Shown here: positions 1 through 9,838 of the stretch, one piece after another | How positions within the stretch are numbered: the first letter of the stretch is position 1 | Layout: each line of letters begins with the position of its first letter | Source: Pseudomonas orientalis | Lineage (GTDB): Bacteria > Pseudomonadota > Gammaproteobacteria > Pseudomonadales > Pseudomonadaceae | Length of the DNA: 64,000 bases | Assembly (NCBI RefSeq): GCF_001439815.1 | Contig: NZ_JYLM01000005.1 | Span: forward strand, 124,001-188,000 | Reading direction: 5' to 3' | Notes under the pieces: model-generated | The model's input: only the letters and a program-made list of their open reading frames with translations | The model's database searches: none | Told to the model about the DNA's origin: nothing | Translations under genes and position numbers: made by a program

Positions 1-1
1 C

Positions 2-1075
2 TTCCCGCGCCGCGCAGCCGCCTTCGAAGCCCGGCAGAATGACAGCCAGGACGGCCATCTGCCCTGGCGGCGCCTGACCGCCGAATACACCAGCGAGAAA
101 ACCGGTGACACCTACCTGCTGATTTATCGCATTCCCCATCCGGAGCTGGACGCCTGGCACCGCAGCAGCCTGTTGTGGCCGTTCAGCGCCCTGGCCATTG
201 CCCTGGTGGTGCTGACGCTGTTCAGCCTGTTGGTGACCCTGTCCATCACCCGCCCCTTAAGCCGACTGCGCGGCGCGGTGCATGACCTGGGCCAGGCCAC
301 GTACCAGCAGAACAGCCTGGCGCAACTGGCCAACCGCCGCGATGAATTCGGCGTGCTGGCCACCGACTTCAACCGCATGGGCGCCCGCCTGCAAAGCCTG
401 ATCGGCAGCCAGCGCCAACTGCTGCGCGACGTCTCCCACGAACTGCGCTCGCCCCTGGCCCGCTTGCGTATCGCTCTGGCCCTGGCCGAGCGCGCCAGCC
501 CCGAAGAACGGGAAAAGCTCTGGCCGCGCCTGACCCGCGAATGCGACCGCCTGGAAGCCCTGATCAGTGAGATTCTGGTACTGGCCCGGGTGGACGCCGA
601 CAACGCCAGCGCCGAAGAGATCGACCTCAACCCGCTGCTCAAGACGCTGCAAAAGGACGCCCAACTCAGCGCGCCGGAGCAAGAGGTGCAACTGACGGCC
701 GAGCCCGACCTGCGCCTCAAGGGCTGGCCGACCATGATCGAGCGCGCCGTGGATAACCTGCTGCGCAATGCCCAGCGCTTCAACCCGGCCGGCCAACCCA
801 TCGAGTTGCACGCGCAGCGGCACGGCGAGCGGATCCTGATCAGCGTGCGCGATCACGGCCCCGGCGTCGAAGCCGAGCACCTGACCCAACTGGGCGAGCC
901 GTTCTACCGCGCACCCGGCCAGACCGCCCAAGGCCACGGCCTGGGCCTGGCGATTGCACGGCGCGCCGCCGAACGCCATGGCGGCCACCTGATCCTGGCC
1001 AATCACCCAGGCGGCGGCTTTATTGCCAGTATCGAACTGCCATTGGCCCCTGGGGTTGTCACACCGGCCGGATGA
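2..1075 (+). CDS. Sensor histidine kinase, CpxA-like (3' part; start lies outside the window)
   Basis: The reading frame is open from base 2, so the N-terminus is upstream of the window. Visible in order: the end of a periplasmic region, a membrane segment (about bases 167-250), a HAMP linker following the TRPLSRLR motif, a HisKA helix with the phospho-acceptor motif DVSHELRSPLARLR (His near base 437), and an ATPase domain with the N box NLLRNAQRF, the G1 box DHGPGV and the G2 box GHGLGLAIARR. The SPLARLR signature is typical of CpxA/RstB-type envelope-stress kinases, which phosphorylate an OmpR-family partner that would lie upstream. Kinase family is certain; the CpxA assignment is an inference from the HisKA motif. 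Confidence 0.9.
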   Translation, partial: FPRRAAAFEARQNDSQDGHLPWRRLTAEYTSEKTGDTYLLIYRIPHPELDAWHRSSLLWPFSALAIALVVLTLFSLLVTLSITRPLSRLRGAVHDLGQATYQQNSLAQLANRRDEFGVLATDFNRMGARLQSLIGSQRQLLRDVSHELRSPLARLRIALALAERASPEEREKLWPRLTRECDRLEALISEILVLARVDADNASAEEIDLNPLLKTLQKDAQLSAPEQEVQLTAEPDLRLKGWPTMIERAVDNLLRNAQRFNPAGQPIELHAQRHGERILISVRDHGPGVEAEHLTQLGEPFYRAPGQTAQGHGLGLAIARRAAERHGGHLILANHPGGGFIASIELPLAPGVVTPAG

Positions 1076-1112
1076 TCTTCTATAGTGCCCCTTCTCTTAT
1101 GGAGGGCCTTCG

Positions 1113-2462
1113 ATGACTGACCTGCTGACACCCATCCAAGCCGCACTCGATCTACCGCACACCCCGCTGACCCTGAACGAGCCCGGCGCCCTGCCCTCGG
1201 CGTTCGCCGTGACTGACCTGGCCGCCGCCAGTATCGGCGTCGCCGGCCAGGCCGTTGCCGAGTTGATCCAGCAACTGAGCGGGCGCTTGCCCGGTATCAG
1301 CGTAGACCGCCGCCTCGCCTCGTTGTGGTTCTCCTCATCGATTCGCCCGCTGGGCTGGCAGGTGCCGCCGCTGTGGGACCCCATAGCCGGTGACTACGCC
1401 AGCGCCGACGGCTGGATTCGCCTGCACACCAATGCGCCCCATCACCGCGCCGCCGCTGAACGGGTGCTGGGCAAGGTGACCGACCGCACGCAAATGGCGC
1501 ATCAGGTCGCCAAGTGGAGCGCCGCCGAACTGGAGCAGGCTGTTGTCGACGAAGGTGGGTGTGCGGCGCAAATGCGTAACTGGCAAGCCTGGCAAAGTCA
1601 CCCGCAAGGCCTGGCGGTGAATGCCGAGCCACTGGTCCAGCGGCAGGCCTTCGCCAGCGCCGGCGACAAACCCTGGCTCGGCAGCGCAGCCCGCCCGCTG
1701 GCCGGTATCAAGGTGCTGGATTTGACCCGCGTCCTGGCCGGCCCCGTCGCCAGTCGTTTCCTCGCGGGCCTGGGCGCGAACGTATTGCGCATCGACTCGC
1801 CCACCTGGGACGAACCCGGCGTGGTGCCGGAAATGACCCTGGGCAAGCGCTGCGCGCGTCTTGACCTGAAAAGCGCTGAAGGGCGGCAGGTCTTCGAAAC
1901 GTTGCTCGCAGATGCCGACATTCTATTCCATGGTTACCGTGCCGATGCGTTGGAACAATTGGGCTATGCGGGCGACGCACTGCAACGCATCGCGCCGGGC
2001 CTGATCGACGTCAGCCTCAATGCCTACGGCTGGAGCGGCCCGTGGCGCAACCGACGCGGCTTTGACAGCCTGGTGCAGATGAGCAGCGGGATTGCCGAGG
2101 CCGGGATGGTCTGGAAGCGGGCGGACAGGCCATCGCCCCTGCCGGTGCAGGCGCTGGACCACGCGACCGGGTATTTGATGGCGGCGAGCGCGATCCGGGC
2201 GTTGGGCGAACGCTTCAAATCCGGGCGGGGTGGCTCGGCGCGCTTGTCGCTGGCGCGTACGGCAAAGTTACTGGTGGACGCGGGGCAGGTGCCGGAGCAG
2301 CCGGCGTTGCGGGCCGAAGAAGCGGGTGATCAAGGCCTGGTGGTGGAGCAGACCGCCTGGGGCCAGGCGCATCGGCTGCTGGCGCCGCTGACGATCAGCG
2401 GCACGCCGTTGCAATGGGATCTGCCGGCTGGGGAATTGGGGTCGCACCGGCCTCAGTGGTGA
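1113..2462 (+). CDS. CaiB/BaiF family (class III) CoA-transferase
   Basis: 449 residues starting behind a good ribosome site (ATGGAGGGCCTTCG-ATG). The class III domain begins only near residue 197 with RPLAGIKVLDLTRVLAGP and continues through GLGANVLRIDSP. The motif RRGFDSLVQMSSG carries the expected catalytic Asp. The first 190 residues (with RLHTNAPHHRAAAERVLG and WQSHPQGLA) resemble the C-terminal half of ordinary family members, so the protein looks like a permuted or partly duplicated CoA-transferase. The substrate cannot be told from sequence. It lies 37 bp after the kinase gene and ends just before a REP pair. Confidence 0.85.
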   Translation: MTDLLTPIQAALDLPHTPLTLNEPGALPSAFAVTDLAAASIGVAGQAVAELIQQLSGRLPGISVDRRLASLWFSSSIRPLGWQVPPLWDPIAGDYASADGWIRLHTNAPHHRAAAERVLGKVTDRTQMAHQVAKWSAAELEQAVVDEGGCAAQMRNWQAWQSHPQGLAVNAEPLVQRQAFASAGDKPWLGSAARPLAGIKVLDLTRVLAGPVASRFLAGLGANVLRIDSPTWDEPGVVPEMTLGKRCARLDLKSAEGRQVFETLLADADILFHGYRADALEQLGYAGDALQRIAPGLIDVSLNAYGWSGPWRNRRGFDSLVQMSSGIAEAGMVWKRADRPSPLPVQALDHATGYLMAASAIRALGERFKSGRGGSARLSLARTAKLLVDAGQVPEQPALRAEEAGDQGLVVEQTAWGQAHRLLAPLTISGTPLQWDLPAGELGSHRPQW

Positions 2463-2475
2463 CCTCAAAACCGCT

Positions 2476-2546
2476 ATCGGGGGCAAGCCCCCTCCCACTT
2501 TTGAATGTGTTCACAAATCAAATGTGGGAGGGGGCTTGCCCCCGAT
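2476..2546. repeat. REP pair (REPIN), family 1
   Basis: Two inverted copies of the 23-base unit GTGGGAGGGGGCTTGCCCCC+GAT, at 2476-2498 and 2524-2546, separated by 25 bases. The pair sits between the convergent CoA-transferase and arcD genes and could also act as an mRNA 3'-end structure for both. Confidence 0.9.
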
Positions 2547-2574
2547 GAGGCCAGTGCAGTCACTATCAATCATG

Positions 2575-4002
2575 TCACAACGACAACACCCCACTGTACA
2601 GCCCATAGGCCGCCAACCCGGCACCCGCGACCACGCACGCGAAAATGCCTTTTTCCACCGGGGTAAACAACGCCTGGCCCTGCTCGCGCCTGGCCTGGGC
2701 GAACAGAATCACACCCGGGGCATACAACAGCGCCGACAGCAGCAGGTATTTCAGGCCGCCCGCATACAACAGCCACACCGCGTAAGCCAGGGCAATCAGG
2801 CCCACCAGCAAGTCCTTCATGCGCCGACGCTGGGCGCCTTCGTAGGTTTCCCCACGCCCGCTCAACAGCACCGCATAGGCCGCCGACCACAGGTACGGCA
2901 CCAGAATCATCGACGATGCCAGGTAAATCAGGGTGGTGTAGGTACTGGCTGAAAACAGCGTGATGACCAGGAAAACCTGGATCATCACGTTGGTCAGCCA
3001 CAGCGCGTTGACCGGCACCTGATTGGCATTTTCCTTCTTCAGGAACGCCGGCATGGTCTTGTCCCGGGCGGTGGCGTAGAGGATTTCGGCACACAGCAAC
3101 GCCCACGAAAGCAGCGCCCCCAGCAACGAAACCGCCAGGCCGAGGCTGATCAATATCGCCCCCCAGGGCCCGACGATATGTTCCAGCACCCCGGCCAGGG
3201 AGGGGTTTTGCAATTGCGCCAGTTCCGGCTGGCTCATGATCCCCAGGGACAGCACATTCACCAGCACCAGCAGCGCCAGCACGCCGAGAAACCCGATCAC
3301 GGTGGCCCGGCCCACGTCCGCGCGTTTCTCGGCCCGCGCCGAGTAGACGCTGGCGCCTTCAATGCCGATGAACACAAACACCGTGACCAGCATCATGTGC
3401 CGCACCTGGTCCGTCACACTGCCCATTTGCGGGTTGCCCAGGCCCCAGATATCGCGGCTGAAGATATCGGCCTTGAACGCCACCGCCGCAATCACGATAA
3501 ACATCAGCAGCGGCACAATCTTCGCCACCGTGGTGATCTGGTTGATGAACGCCGCCTCCTTGATCCCGCGCAGCACCAGAAAATGCACCGCCCACAGCAA
3601 CACCGACGCACAACCGATGGCCAAGGGCGTATTGCCTTGGCCGAACACCGGAAAAAAGTAGCCGAGGGTGCTGAACAGCAAGACGAAGTACCCGACATTG
3701 CCCATCCATGCGCTGATCCAGTAACCCCAGGCGGACGAGAACCCCATGTAGTCGCCAAACCCGGCCTTGGCGTAGGCATACACCCCGGAATCCAGCTCGG
3801 GCTTGCGGTTGGCCAGGGTCTGGAACACAAAGGCCAGGGTCAGCATGCCCACCGCCGTGATGGCCCAACCGATCAGCACCGCACCTACGCCCGCGCGTGC
3901 GGCCATGTTCTGCGGCAGGGAAAAGATCCCACCGCCGATCATCGAACCCACCACCAGGGCGATCAGGGCACTGAGCCGAAGTTTCTGTGCGGGCTGGGAC
4001 AT
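2575..4002 (-). CDS. arcD: Arginine/ornithine antiporter, second copy
   Basis: 475 residues, a 12-13 helix amino-acid permease of the APC superfamily (basic amino acid/polyamine antiporter group). It opens with the substrate-site signature [17 protein letters not shown] near residue 18. ArcD exchanges external arginine for internal ornithine to feed the arginine deiminase pathway. It has the same length as the arcD at 4404-5831 and is clearly homologous throughout, but diverged in loops and in the C-terminal 60 residues. It is transcribed away from the arc operon across a shared 401-bp intergenic region. It may be a redundant antiporter or one with altered specificity, for example agmatine or lysine. 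Confidence 0.85.
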   Translation of the reverse strand: MSQPAQKLRLSALIALVVGSMIGGGIFSLPQNMAARAGVGAVLIGWAITAVGMLTLAFVFQTLANRKPELDSGVYAYAKAGFGDYMGFSSAWGYWISAWMGNVGYFVLLFSTLGYFFPVFGQGNTPLAIGCASVLLWAVHFLVLRGIKEAAFINQITTVAKIVPLLMFIVIAAVAFKADIFSRDIWGLGNPQMGSVTDQVRHMMLVTVFVFIGIEGASVYSARAEKRADVGRATVIGFLGVLALLVLVNVLSLGIMSQPELAQLQNPSLAGVLEHIVGPWGAILISLGLAVSLLGALLSWALLCAEILYATARDKTMPAFLKKENANQVPVNALWLTNVMIQVFLVITLFSASTYTTLIYLASSMILVPYLWSAAYAVLLSGRGETYEGAQRRRMKDLLVGLIALAYAVWLLYAGGLKYLLLSALLYAPGVILFAQARREQGQALFTPVEKGIFACVVAGAGLAAYGLYSGVLSL

Positions 4003-4403
4003 TGAAGTTCCTCGGAATAAATTTTTTCAGCTGACACTGGGGCGCACTATTAATTCACTTAATAAGCGCAGTGCTTAATAACATATAGACATGTAAACAA
4101 AGGAAGTTTAGGCCTATTTAGAATTTAAATAAGGCGGCATGACGCAATCGTCAAACATTAATTAAAAAGTTTGCACATTCTCGAATAAGAACTAGCGTCA
4201 TACAGCCACGCCAAACCGAATGATTAATCAGGAGGGAGCAAGCGCTCTGCAAAGCGCTTCTTCGGGATTTTCATCGTCCCACGAACTTCCCTTCCAAGCC
4301 ATTAATTTACAATGGAATGTGCCAATGAAGTGATCTGAGTCAGCTGTTTGATCGGCGCACGGAATTATTCTGTGATCTCTCTCTCCTGCATTGGAGTCAT
4401 GCA
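4003..4403. promoter_or_regulatory. Shared divergent promoter region of the two arcD genes
   Basis: 401 bp, markedly AT-rich, with no gene. Two TGACGC elements face each other (plus strand about 4139-4144; minus strand about 4194-4199). The first continues as TGACGC-N8-AA, one mismatch from the Pseudomonas ArgR half-site pattern TGTCGC-N8-AA. A short hairpin AAGCGCT/AGCGCTT lies at 4240-4259. A complete Anr box (TTGAT-N4-ATCAA) is not visible. ArgR control is known for arc operons; its presence here is an inference from these half-sites. Confidence 0.4.
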
Positions 4404-5831
4404 ATGTCTGATTCACCCGGAAAACTAAGGCTTGGTGCGCTGGTTGCACTGGTCGTAGGCTCAATGATCGGCGGCGGAATCTTCTCATTGCCGCAAAACA
4501 TGGCCGCCAGTGCCGACGTGGGCGCGGTATTGATTGGCTGGGTGATTACCGCCATCGGCATGTTGACCCTCGCCTTCGTGTTCCAGACCCTCGCCAACCG
4601 CAAGCCGAACCTGGACGGCGGTGTCTACGCCTACGCCAAGGCCGGGTTCGGCGACTACATGGGGTTCTCGTCCGCCTGGGGTTATTGGATCAGTGCCTGG
4701 CTGGGCAACGTCGGTTACTTCGTGTTGCTGTTCAGCACCCTCGGTTACTTTTTCCCGATCTTTGGCGAAGGCAATACCCCGGCCGCCGTGATTGGCGCGT
4801 CAGTGTTGCTGTGGGCCGTGCATTTTCTGGTGCTGCGCGGGATCAAGGAAGCGGCGTTCATCAACCTGGTGACCACCGTCGCCAAAGTGGTGCCATTGGT
4901 GCTGTTCGTGTTGATCGCACTGTTCGCGTTCAAGCTGGACATCTTCACCGCTGACATCTGGGGCGTGAAAAACCCGGACCTGGGCAGTGTGATGAACCAG
5001 GTGCGCAACATGATGCTGGTCACCGTGTGGGTGTTCATCGGTATCGAGGGCGCCAGCATCTTCTCGTCCCGTGCGCAGAAACGCAGCGACGTGGGCAAGG
5101 CCACCGTGATCGGTTTTATCACCGTGCTGCTGTTCCTGATGCTGGTGAACGTGCTGTCCCTGGGGATCATGACCCAACCGGAACTGGCCAAGCTGCAGAA
5201 CCCGTCGATGGCCGCCGTGCTGGAGCATGTGGTGGGCCACTGGGGCGCGGTGCTGATCAGCGTCGGCTTGATCATCTCGCTGCTGGGTGCATTGCTGTCG
5301 TGGGTGCTGCTGTGCGCGGAGATCATGTTCGCCGCCGCCAAGGACCACACCATGCCGGAGTTCCTGCGCAAGGAGAACGCCAACCACGTGCCGGTCAACG
5401 CCCTGTGGCTGACCAACGCGATGGTGCAACTGTTCCTGGTGATCACGCTGTTTTCCGCAAGCACCTACCTGTCGCTGATTTACCTTGCCACCTCGATGAT
5501 CCTGGTGCCCTACCTGTGGTCGGCGGCCTACGCCCTGCTGCTGGCGGTACGCGGCGAAACCTATGAAAACGCCCTCAAAGAACGCAAGAAGGACCTGTTC
5601 ATCGGCGCCATTGCCCTGATCTATGCGATCTGGCTGCTCTACGCCGGCGGCACCAAATACCTGCTGCTGTCCGCCCTGCTCTACGCCCCCGGCGCGATCC
5701 TGTTCGCCAAGGCCAAGCGTGAACTGGGCAAACCGATATTCACCAACGTCGAGAAGCTGATATTCGCCGCAGTGGTCATTGGCGCCCTGGTGGCGGCCTA
5801 TGGGCTCTACGACGGCTTCCTGACTCTGTAA
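4404..5831 (+). CDS. arcD: Arginine/ornithine antiporter (operon copy)
   Basis: 475 residues, APC-superfamily permease with [17 protein letters not shown] near residue 18 and about 12-13 hydrophobic helices. It is the first gene of arcD-arcA-arcB-arcC, the order known from P. aeruginosa. It brings arginine in against ornithine, so the pathway makes ATP without spending energy on transport. The start ATG follows TTGGAGTCATGCA. The stop lies 25 bp before the arcA start, consistent with co-transcription. Confidence 0.93.
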   Translation: MSDSPGKLRLGALVALVVGSMIGGGIFSLPQNMAASADVGAVLIGWVITAIGMLTLAFVFQTLANRKPNLDGGVYAYAKAGFGDYMGFSSAWGYWISAWLGNVGYFVLLFSTLGYFFPIFGEGNTPAAVIGASVLLWAVHFLVLRGIKEAAFINLVTTVAKVVPLVLFVLIALFAFKLDIFTADIWGVKNPDLGSVMNQVRNMMLVTVWVFIGIEGASIFSSRAQKRSDVGKATVIGFITVLLFLMLVNVLSLGIMTQPELAKLQNPSMAAVLEHVVGHWGAVLISVGLIISLLGALLSWVLLCAEIMFAAAKDHTMPEFLRKENANHVPVNALWLTNAMVQLFLVITLFSASTYLSLIYLATSMILVPYLWSAAYALLLAVRGETYENALKERKKDLFIGAIALIYAIWLLYAGGTKYLLLSALLYAPGAILFAKAKRELGKPIFTNVEKLIFAAVVIGALVAAYGLYDGFLTL

Positions 5832-5856
5832 CTGCATGTTCACTGGAGGATCTGTA

Positions 5857-7113
5857 ATGACCACGGAAAAAGCTAAGTACGGCGTCCATTCCGAAGCCGG
5901 CAAACTGCGCAAAGTCATGGTGTGCTCCCCAGGCTTGGCCCACCAGCGGCTGACCCCCAACAACTGCGACGAACTGCTGTTCGATGACGTGCTCTGGGTG
6001 GCCCAGGCCAAGCGCGACCACTTCGACTTCGTCACCAAGATGCGCGAGCGGGACATTGATGTGCTGGAAATGCACAACCTGCTGACTGACATCGTCGCCA
6101 TCCCCGAAGCCCTGGACTGGATCCTGCAGCGCAAGATCACCGCCAATACGGTGGGCGTCGGCCTCGCCGATGAAGTCAGCTCATGGCTGCGCAGCCTGGA
6201 GCCGCGCAAGATCACCGAGTTCCTGATCGGTGGCGTGTCGGCCGATGACCTGCCGAGCAGCTTCGGCGGCAGGACCATCGAGATGTTCCGCGAGTTTCTC
6301 GGCCATGCCAGTTTTATCCTGCCACCGCTGCCGAACACCCAGTTCACCCGCGATACCACCTGCTGGATTTACGGCGGCGTGACGCTCAACCCGATGTATT
6401 GGCCGGCGCGACGCCAGGAAACCCTGCTGACCAGCGCCATCTATAAATTCCACCCGGAGTTCACCAACGCCGACTTCCAGATCTGGTACGGCGATCCCGA
6501 CCAGGAACACGGCGCTGCCACGCTCGAAGGCGGCGACGTGATGCCGATTGGCAACGGCGTGGTGTTGATCGGCATGGGCGAGCGCTCGTCGCACCAGGCC
6601 ATCGGCCAACTGGCGCGCAACCTGTTCAAGAACAAGGCAGTCGAGAAGGTCATCGTGGCCGGCCTGCCCAAATCCCGCGCGGCGATGCACCTGGATACCG
6701 TGTTCAGCTTCTGCGACCGCGATCTGGTCACCGTCTTCCCCGAAGTGGTCAACCAGATCGTGCCCTTCACCCTGCGCCCTGACGAGAGCAAGCCCCACGG
6801 TATCGACATTCAACGCGAGACCACCCACTTTCTCGACACCGTCGCCGCAGCGCTCAACCTCAAGGCGCTGCGCGTGGTCGAGACCGGTGGCAACAGCTTC
6901 GCCGCCGAACGCGAGCAGTGGGACGACGGCAACAACGTGGTGGCCGTGGAACCGGGCGTGGTAATCGGCTACGACCGCAACACCTACACCAACACCTTGC
7001 TGCGCAAGGCCGGGGTGGAAGTCATCACCATCAGTGCCGGTGAACTCGGCCGAGGCCGTGGCGGCGGCCACTGCATGACCTGCCCGATCATCCGCGACCC
7101 TATCGACTATTAA
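5857..7113 (+). CDS. arcA: Arginine deiminase
   Basis: 418 residues from the ATG at 5857, which follows a strong GGAGGA site at 5846-5851; an in-frame ATG at 5836 lies upstream of that site and is unlikely to be used. It hydrolyses arginine to citrulline and ammonia in the cytoplasm. Visible catalytic elements are FTRDT, HLDTVF and the C-terminal GGGHCMTCP with the nucleophile at Cys406, the same length and position as the P. aeruginosa enzyme. Second gene of the arc operon. Confidence 0.96.
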   Translation: MTTEKAKYGVHSEAGKLRKVMVCSPGLAHQRLTPNNCDELLFDDVLWVAQAKRDHFDFVTKMRERDIDVLEMHNLLTDIVAIPEALDWILQRKITANTVGVGLADEVSSWLRSLEPRKITEFLIGGVSADDLPSSFGGRTIEMFREFLGHASFILPPLPNTQFTRDTTCWIYGGVTLNPMYWPARRQETLLTSAIYKFHPEFTNADFQIWYGDPDQEHGAATLEGGDVMPIGNGVVLIGMGERSSHQAIGQLARNLFKNKAVEKVIVAGLPKSRAAMHLDTVFSFCDRDLVTVFPEVVNQIVPFTLRPDESKPHGIDIQRETTHFLDTVAAALNLKALRVVETGGNSFAAEREQWDDGNNVVAVEPGVVIGYDRNTYTNTLLRKAGVEVITISAGELGRGRGGGHCMTCPIIRDPIDY

Positions 7114-7125
7114 GGAGACTTCATC

Positions 7126-8136
7126 ATGGCTTTCAATATGCGCAACCGCAGCCTGCTGTCGCTGATGCACCACACCACCCGCGAGCTGAACTACCTGCTG
7201 GACCTGTCCCGCGACCTCAAGCGCGCCAAGTACACCGGCACTGAGCGTGCGCACCTCAAAGGCAAGAACATCGCGCTGATCTTTGAAAAAACCTCGACCC
7301 GCACCCGTTGCGCGTTCGAAGTGGCGGCTCATGACCAGGGCGCCCACGTCACCTACATCGACCCGGTGTCATCGCAGATCGGCCACAAAGAGAGCATGAA
7401 AGACACCGCCCGCGTACTGGGCCGCATGTTCGACGCCATCGAGTACCGTGGCTTTGCGCAGGAAATCGTCGAAGAGCTGGCCAAGTTCGCCGGCGTGCCG
7501 GTGTTCAACGGCCTCACCGCCGAATTCCACCCCACGCAAATGATCGCCGACACCCTGACCATGCGCGAACACAGCGACAAGCCGCTGCATGACATCAGCT
7601 ACGCCTACCTTGGGGACGCGCGCTACAACATGGGCAACTCGTTGCTGATGATCGGCGCCAAGCTGGGCATGGACGTGCGCATCGGCGCGCCAAAAGCGCT
7701 GTGGCCCCATGACGATTTCATCAAACAGTGCCAGGCCTTCGCTGAAGAAAGCGGCGCCCGCATCACCATCACCGAAGATCCTGCCGAGGCGGTCAAGGGC
7801 GTGGACTTCATCCACACCGATATCTGGGTGTCCATGGGCGAACCGGTGGAAGCCTGGGACGAGCGTATCGAGCAACTGCTGCCGTACCAGGTCAACGCCA
7901 GAATGATGAAGGCCTCGGGCAACCCGCGGGTGAAGTTCATGCACTGCCTGCCGGCGTTCCACAACAGCGAAACCAAGGTCGGCAAGGACATCGCCGCGCG
8001 CTATCCGCACCTGGCCAATGGCGTGGAAGTGACCGAGGAAGTCTTCGAATCGCCGGCCAACATTGCCTTTGAGCAGGCGGAAAACCGCATGCATACCATC
8101 AAGGCGATCCTGGTGTCGGCGTTGGCGGATATCTGA
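7126..8136 (+). CDS. arcB: Catabolic ornithine carbamoyltransferase
   Basis: 336 residues, the length of the P. aeruginosa catabolic enzyme. It has the carbamoyl-phosphate motif STRTR (residues 56-60) and the ornithine-site motif HCLPAF. It runs the phosphorolysis of citrulline to ornithine and carbamoyl phosphate. It starts 12 bp after arcA with AAGGAGACTTCATC before the ATG. A REP pair separates it from arcC. Confidence 0.95.
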   Translation: MAFNMRNRSLLSLMHHTTRELNYLLDLSRDLKRAKYTGTERAHLKGKNIALIFEKTSTRTRCAFEVAAHDQGAHVTYIDPVSSQIGHKESMKDTARVLGRMFDAIEYRGFAQEIVEELAKFAGVPVFNGLTAEFHPTQMIADTLTMREHSDKPLHDISYAYLGDARYNMGNSLLMIGAKLGMDVRIGAPKALWPHDDFIKQCQAFAEESGARITITEDPAEAVKGVDFIHTDIWVSMGEPVEAWDERIEQLLPYQVNARMMKASGNPRVKFMHCLPAFHNSETKVGKDIAARYPHLANGVEVTEEVFESPANIAFEQAENRMHTIKAILVSALADI

Positions 8137-8174
8137 TTTCTACACAGCTTCTACGGTAGGAACAGGGTCAAAAT

Positions 8175-8261
8175 GTGGGAGGGGGCTTGCCCCCGATGGC
8201 GGTGCCTCAGGGACAGATTTTTCGACTGACACACTGCTATCGGGGGCAAGCCCCCTCCCAC
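8175..8261. repeat. REP pair (REPIN), family 1, inside the arc operon
   Basis: Inverted 23-base units at 8175-8197 and 8239-8261. They lie in the 171-bp arcB-arcC gap, so the operon mRNA carries a stem-loop here that could influence decay or relative expression of arcC. Confidence 0.9.
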
Positions 8262-8307
8262 ATTCAGACCAGTGTTCACAACGATGGATTTCAGAAGGAC
8301 ATTTTCT

Positions 8308-9237
8308 ATGCGCATCGTCGTAGCCCTGGGCGGCAACGCCCTCCTGCGCCGTGGTGAACCCATGACCGCGGACAACCAACGCGCCAATATCCGCATCGCC
8401 ACCGAACAGATCGCCAAGATCCACGCTGGCAACGAGCTGGTGATCGCCCATGGCAACGGCCCGCAGGTCGGCCTGCTGTCGTTGCAGGCGGCGGCCTATA
8501 CCAGCGTTTCGCCTTACCCGCTGGACGTGCTGGGCGCCGAAACCGAAGGCATGATCGGCTACATCATCGAACAGGAACTGGGCAACCTGCTGGACTTCGA
8601 AGTGCCCTTCGCCACCCTGCTTACCCAGGTCGAAGTGGACGCCAAGGACCCGGCCTTCCAGAACCCCACCAAGCCCATCGGCCCGGTGTACGCCAAGGCC
8701 GAAGCGGAGAAACTCGCCGCTGAAAAAGGCTGGGCCATTGCCCCGGATGGCGACAAATACCGCCGTGTCGTGGCCAGCCCACGCCCGAAACGCATCTTCG
8801 AAATCCGCCCGATCAAATGGCTGCTGGAAAAAAAGGCCATCGTGATCTGCGCCGGCGGCGGCGGCATCCCGACCATGTATGACGAAGACGGCAAGCTCAA
8901 AGGCATTGAAGCGGTGATCGACAAGGACCTGTGTTCCTCCCTGCTCGCTGCGCAACTGGACGCCGACCTGCTGGTGATCGCCACCGATGTCAACGCCGCA
9001 TTCGTCGACTTCGGCAAGCCCACCCAGAAGGCCATCAGCCAAGCTCATCCAGACGCCATGGAACAACTGGGCTTCGCCGCCGGTTCCATGGGGCCCAAGG
9101 TGCAAGCGGCCTGCGAGTTCGCCCGCCAGACTGGCAAAACCGCGGTGATCGGTTCACTCTCGGACATCGAAGCCATCGTCCAGGGCCACGCCGGCACGCG
9201 CATCAGCACGGCGACACCTGGCATCACCTATCTGTGA
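8308..9237 (+). CDS. arcC: Carbamate kinase
   Basis: 309 residues from the ATG at 8308, preceded by AGAAGGA at 8293-8299; in-frame upstream ATGs fall before this site. It belongs to the amino-acid-kinase fold, opening with [13 protein letters not shown]. It transfers phosphate from carbamoyl phosphate to ADP, the ATP-yielding step of the arginine deiminase pathway. GNGPQVG near residue 50 and CAGGGGIP near residue 190 are the expected nucleotide and substrate loops. Last pathway gene of the arc operon. Confidence 0.95.
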   Translation: MRIVVALGGNALLRRGEPMTADNQRANIRIATEQIAKIHAGNELVIAHGNGPQVGLLSLQAAAYTSVSPYPLDVLGAETEGMIGYIIEQELGNLLDFEVPFATLLTQVEVDAKDPAFQNPTKPIGPVYAKAEAEKLAAEKGWAIAPDGDKYRRVVASPRPKRIFEIRPIKWLLEKKAIVICAGGGGIPTMYDEDGKLKGIEAVIDKDLCSSLLAAQLDADLLVIATDVNAAFVDFGKPTQKAISQAHPDAMEQLGFAAGSMGPKVQAACEFARQTGKTAVIGSLSDIEAIVQGHAGTRISTATPGITYL

Positions 9238-9255
9238 AGTAGAGGAGATTCGCCT

Positions 9256-9618
9256 ATGGCTACCTTTGAACCGGGACACTTGCACGTTGAACGCCATGCG
9301 CTCAACGAGCATGACTACAGCTACAACCTGCACATCGACTACGAAGTCAGCCAGGACCCCAAGGAAGGCAAGGGCATGCTGTTCAAGCTGCACGGTTCGG
9401 TGCAGGGCAAGGACCTCAAGGAAGAATTCTTCCTGCCCAAGGACCAGGCATTCGACTTTGCCCGGCATGCGATGAACATCGCGCAAAAATACGGCATGCC
9501 GAAGATGGCCGTGTTGAACGGCTCGATGCACAAGCAGTACGACTTGATGTTCGAGGATGTGCGGCATCAACTGGATGTGAAATCAGGCGATCCGGTCAAA
9601 CCCGAACACCTGCAATAA
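9256..9618 (+). CDS. Small conserved protein, DUF5064-like
   Basis: 120 residues, soluble and rich in charged residues, with no signal peptide or membrane segment. It starts 18 bp after arcC behind AGAGGAG, so it is likely the last gene of the arc operon. I recognise it as the Pseudomonas DUF5064 type commonly found next to arcC; this is from memory. Function unknown. Confidence 0.75.
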   Translation: MATFEPGHLHVERHALNEHDYSYNLHIDYEVSQDPKEGKGMLFKLHGSVQGKDLKEEFFLPKDQAFDFARHAMNIAQKYGMPKMAVLNGSMHKQYDLMFEDVRHQLDVKSGDPVKPEHLQ

Positions 9619-9649
9619 CCCCTTTCACTGACACACTACGGTGCACCAT

Positions 9650-9750
9650 GTGGGAGGGGGCTTGCCCCCGATGGCGGTGGCTCAGTAACAGATTTTTGGC
9701 TGACACACTGCTATCGGGGGCAAGTCGAATCGTCGCACCGCCCCTCCCAC
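9650..9750. repeat. REP pair (REPIN), family 1, with an insertion in the right unit
   Basis: The left unit at 9650-9672 is canonical. The right unit (9713-9750) carries about 15 extra bases (TCGAATCGTCGCACC) directly after GGGGGCAAG, at the centre of the palindrome, so its hairpin is broken. The repeat at 62591-62627 is interrupted at the same relative point. Confidence 0.85.
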
Positions 9751-9838
9751 ATTTGATCTCCATCAGTTGTCAGATTTCACCTGCGCCCCGCGCCAAGGCA
9801 TACTTGCCGCCTCTGCTCCCCAGAATTGCATTCGCCCC

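Noticed and set aside
4348..4361. Anr/FNR box before the operon arcD
   Set aside because: Only the first half TTGAT is present; the second half does not match ATCAA and the distance to the start is poor.
4800..6359. 519-codon frame opposite arcD and arcA
   Set aside because: Spans two real genes on the other strand and has no ribosome site.
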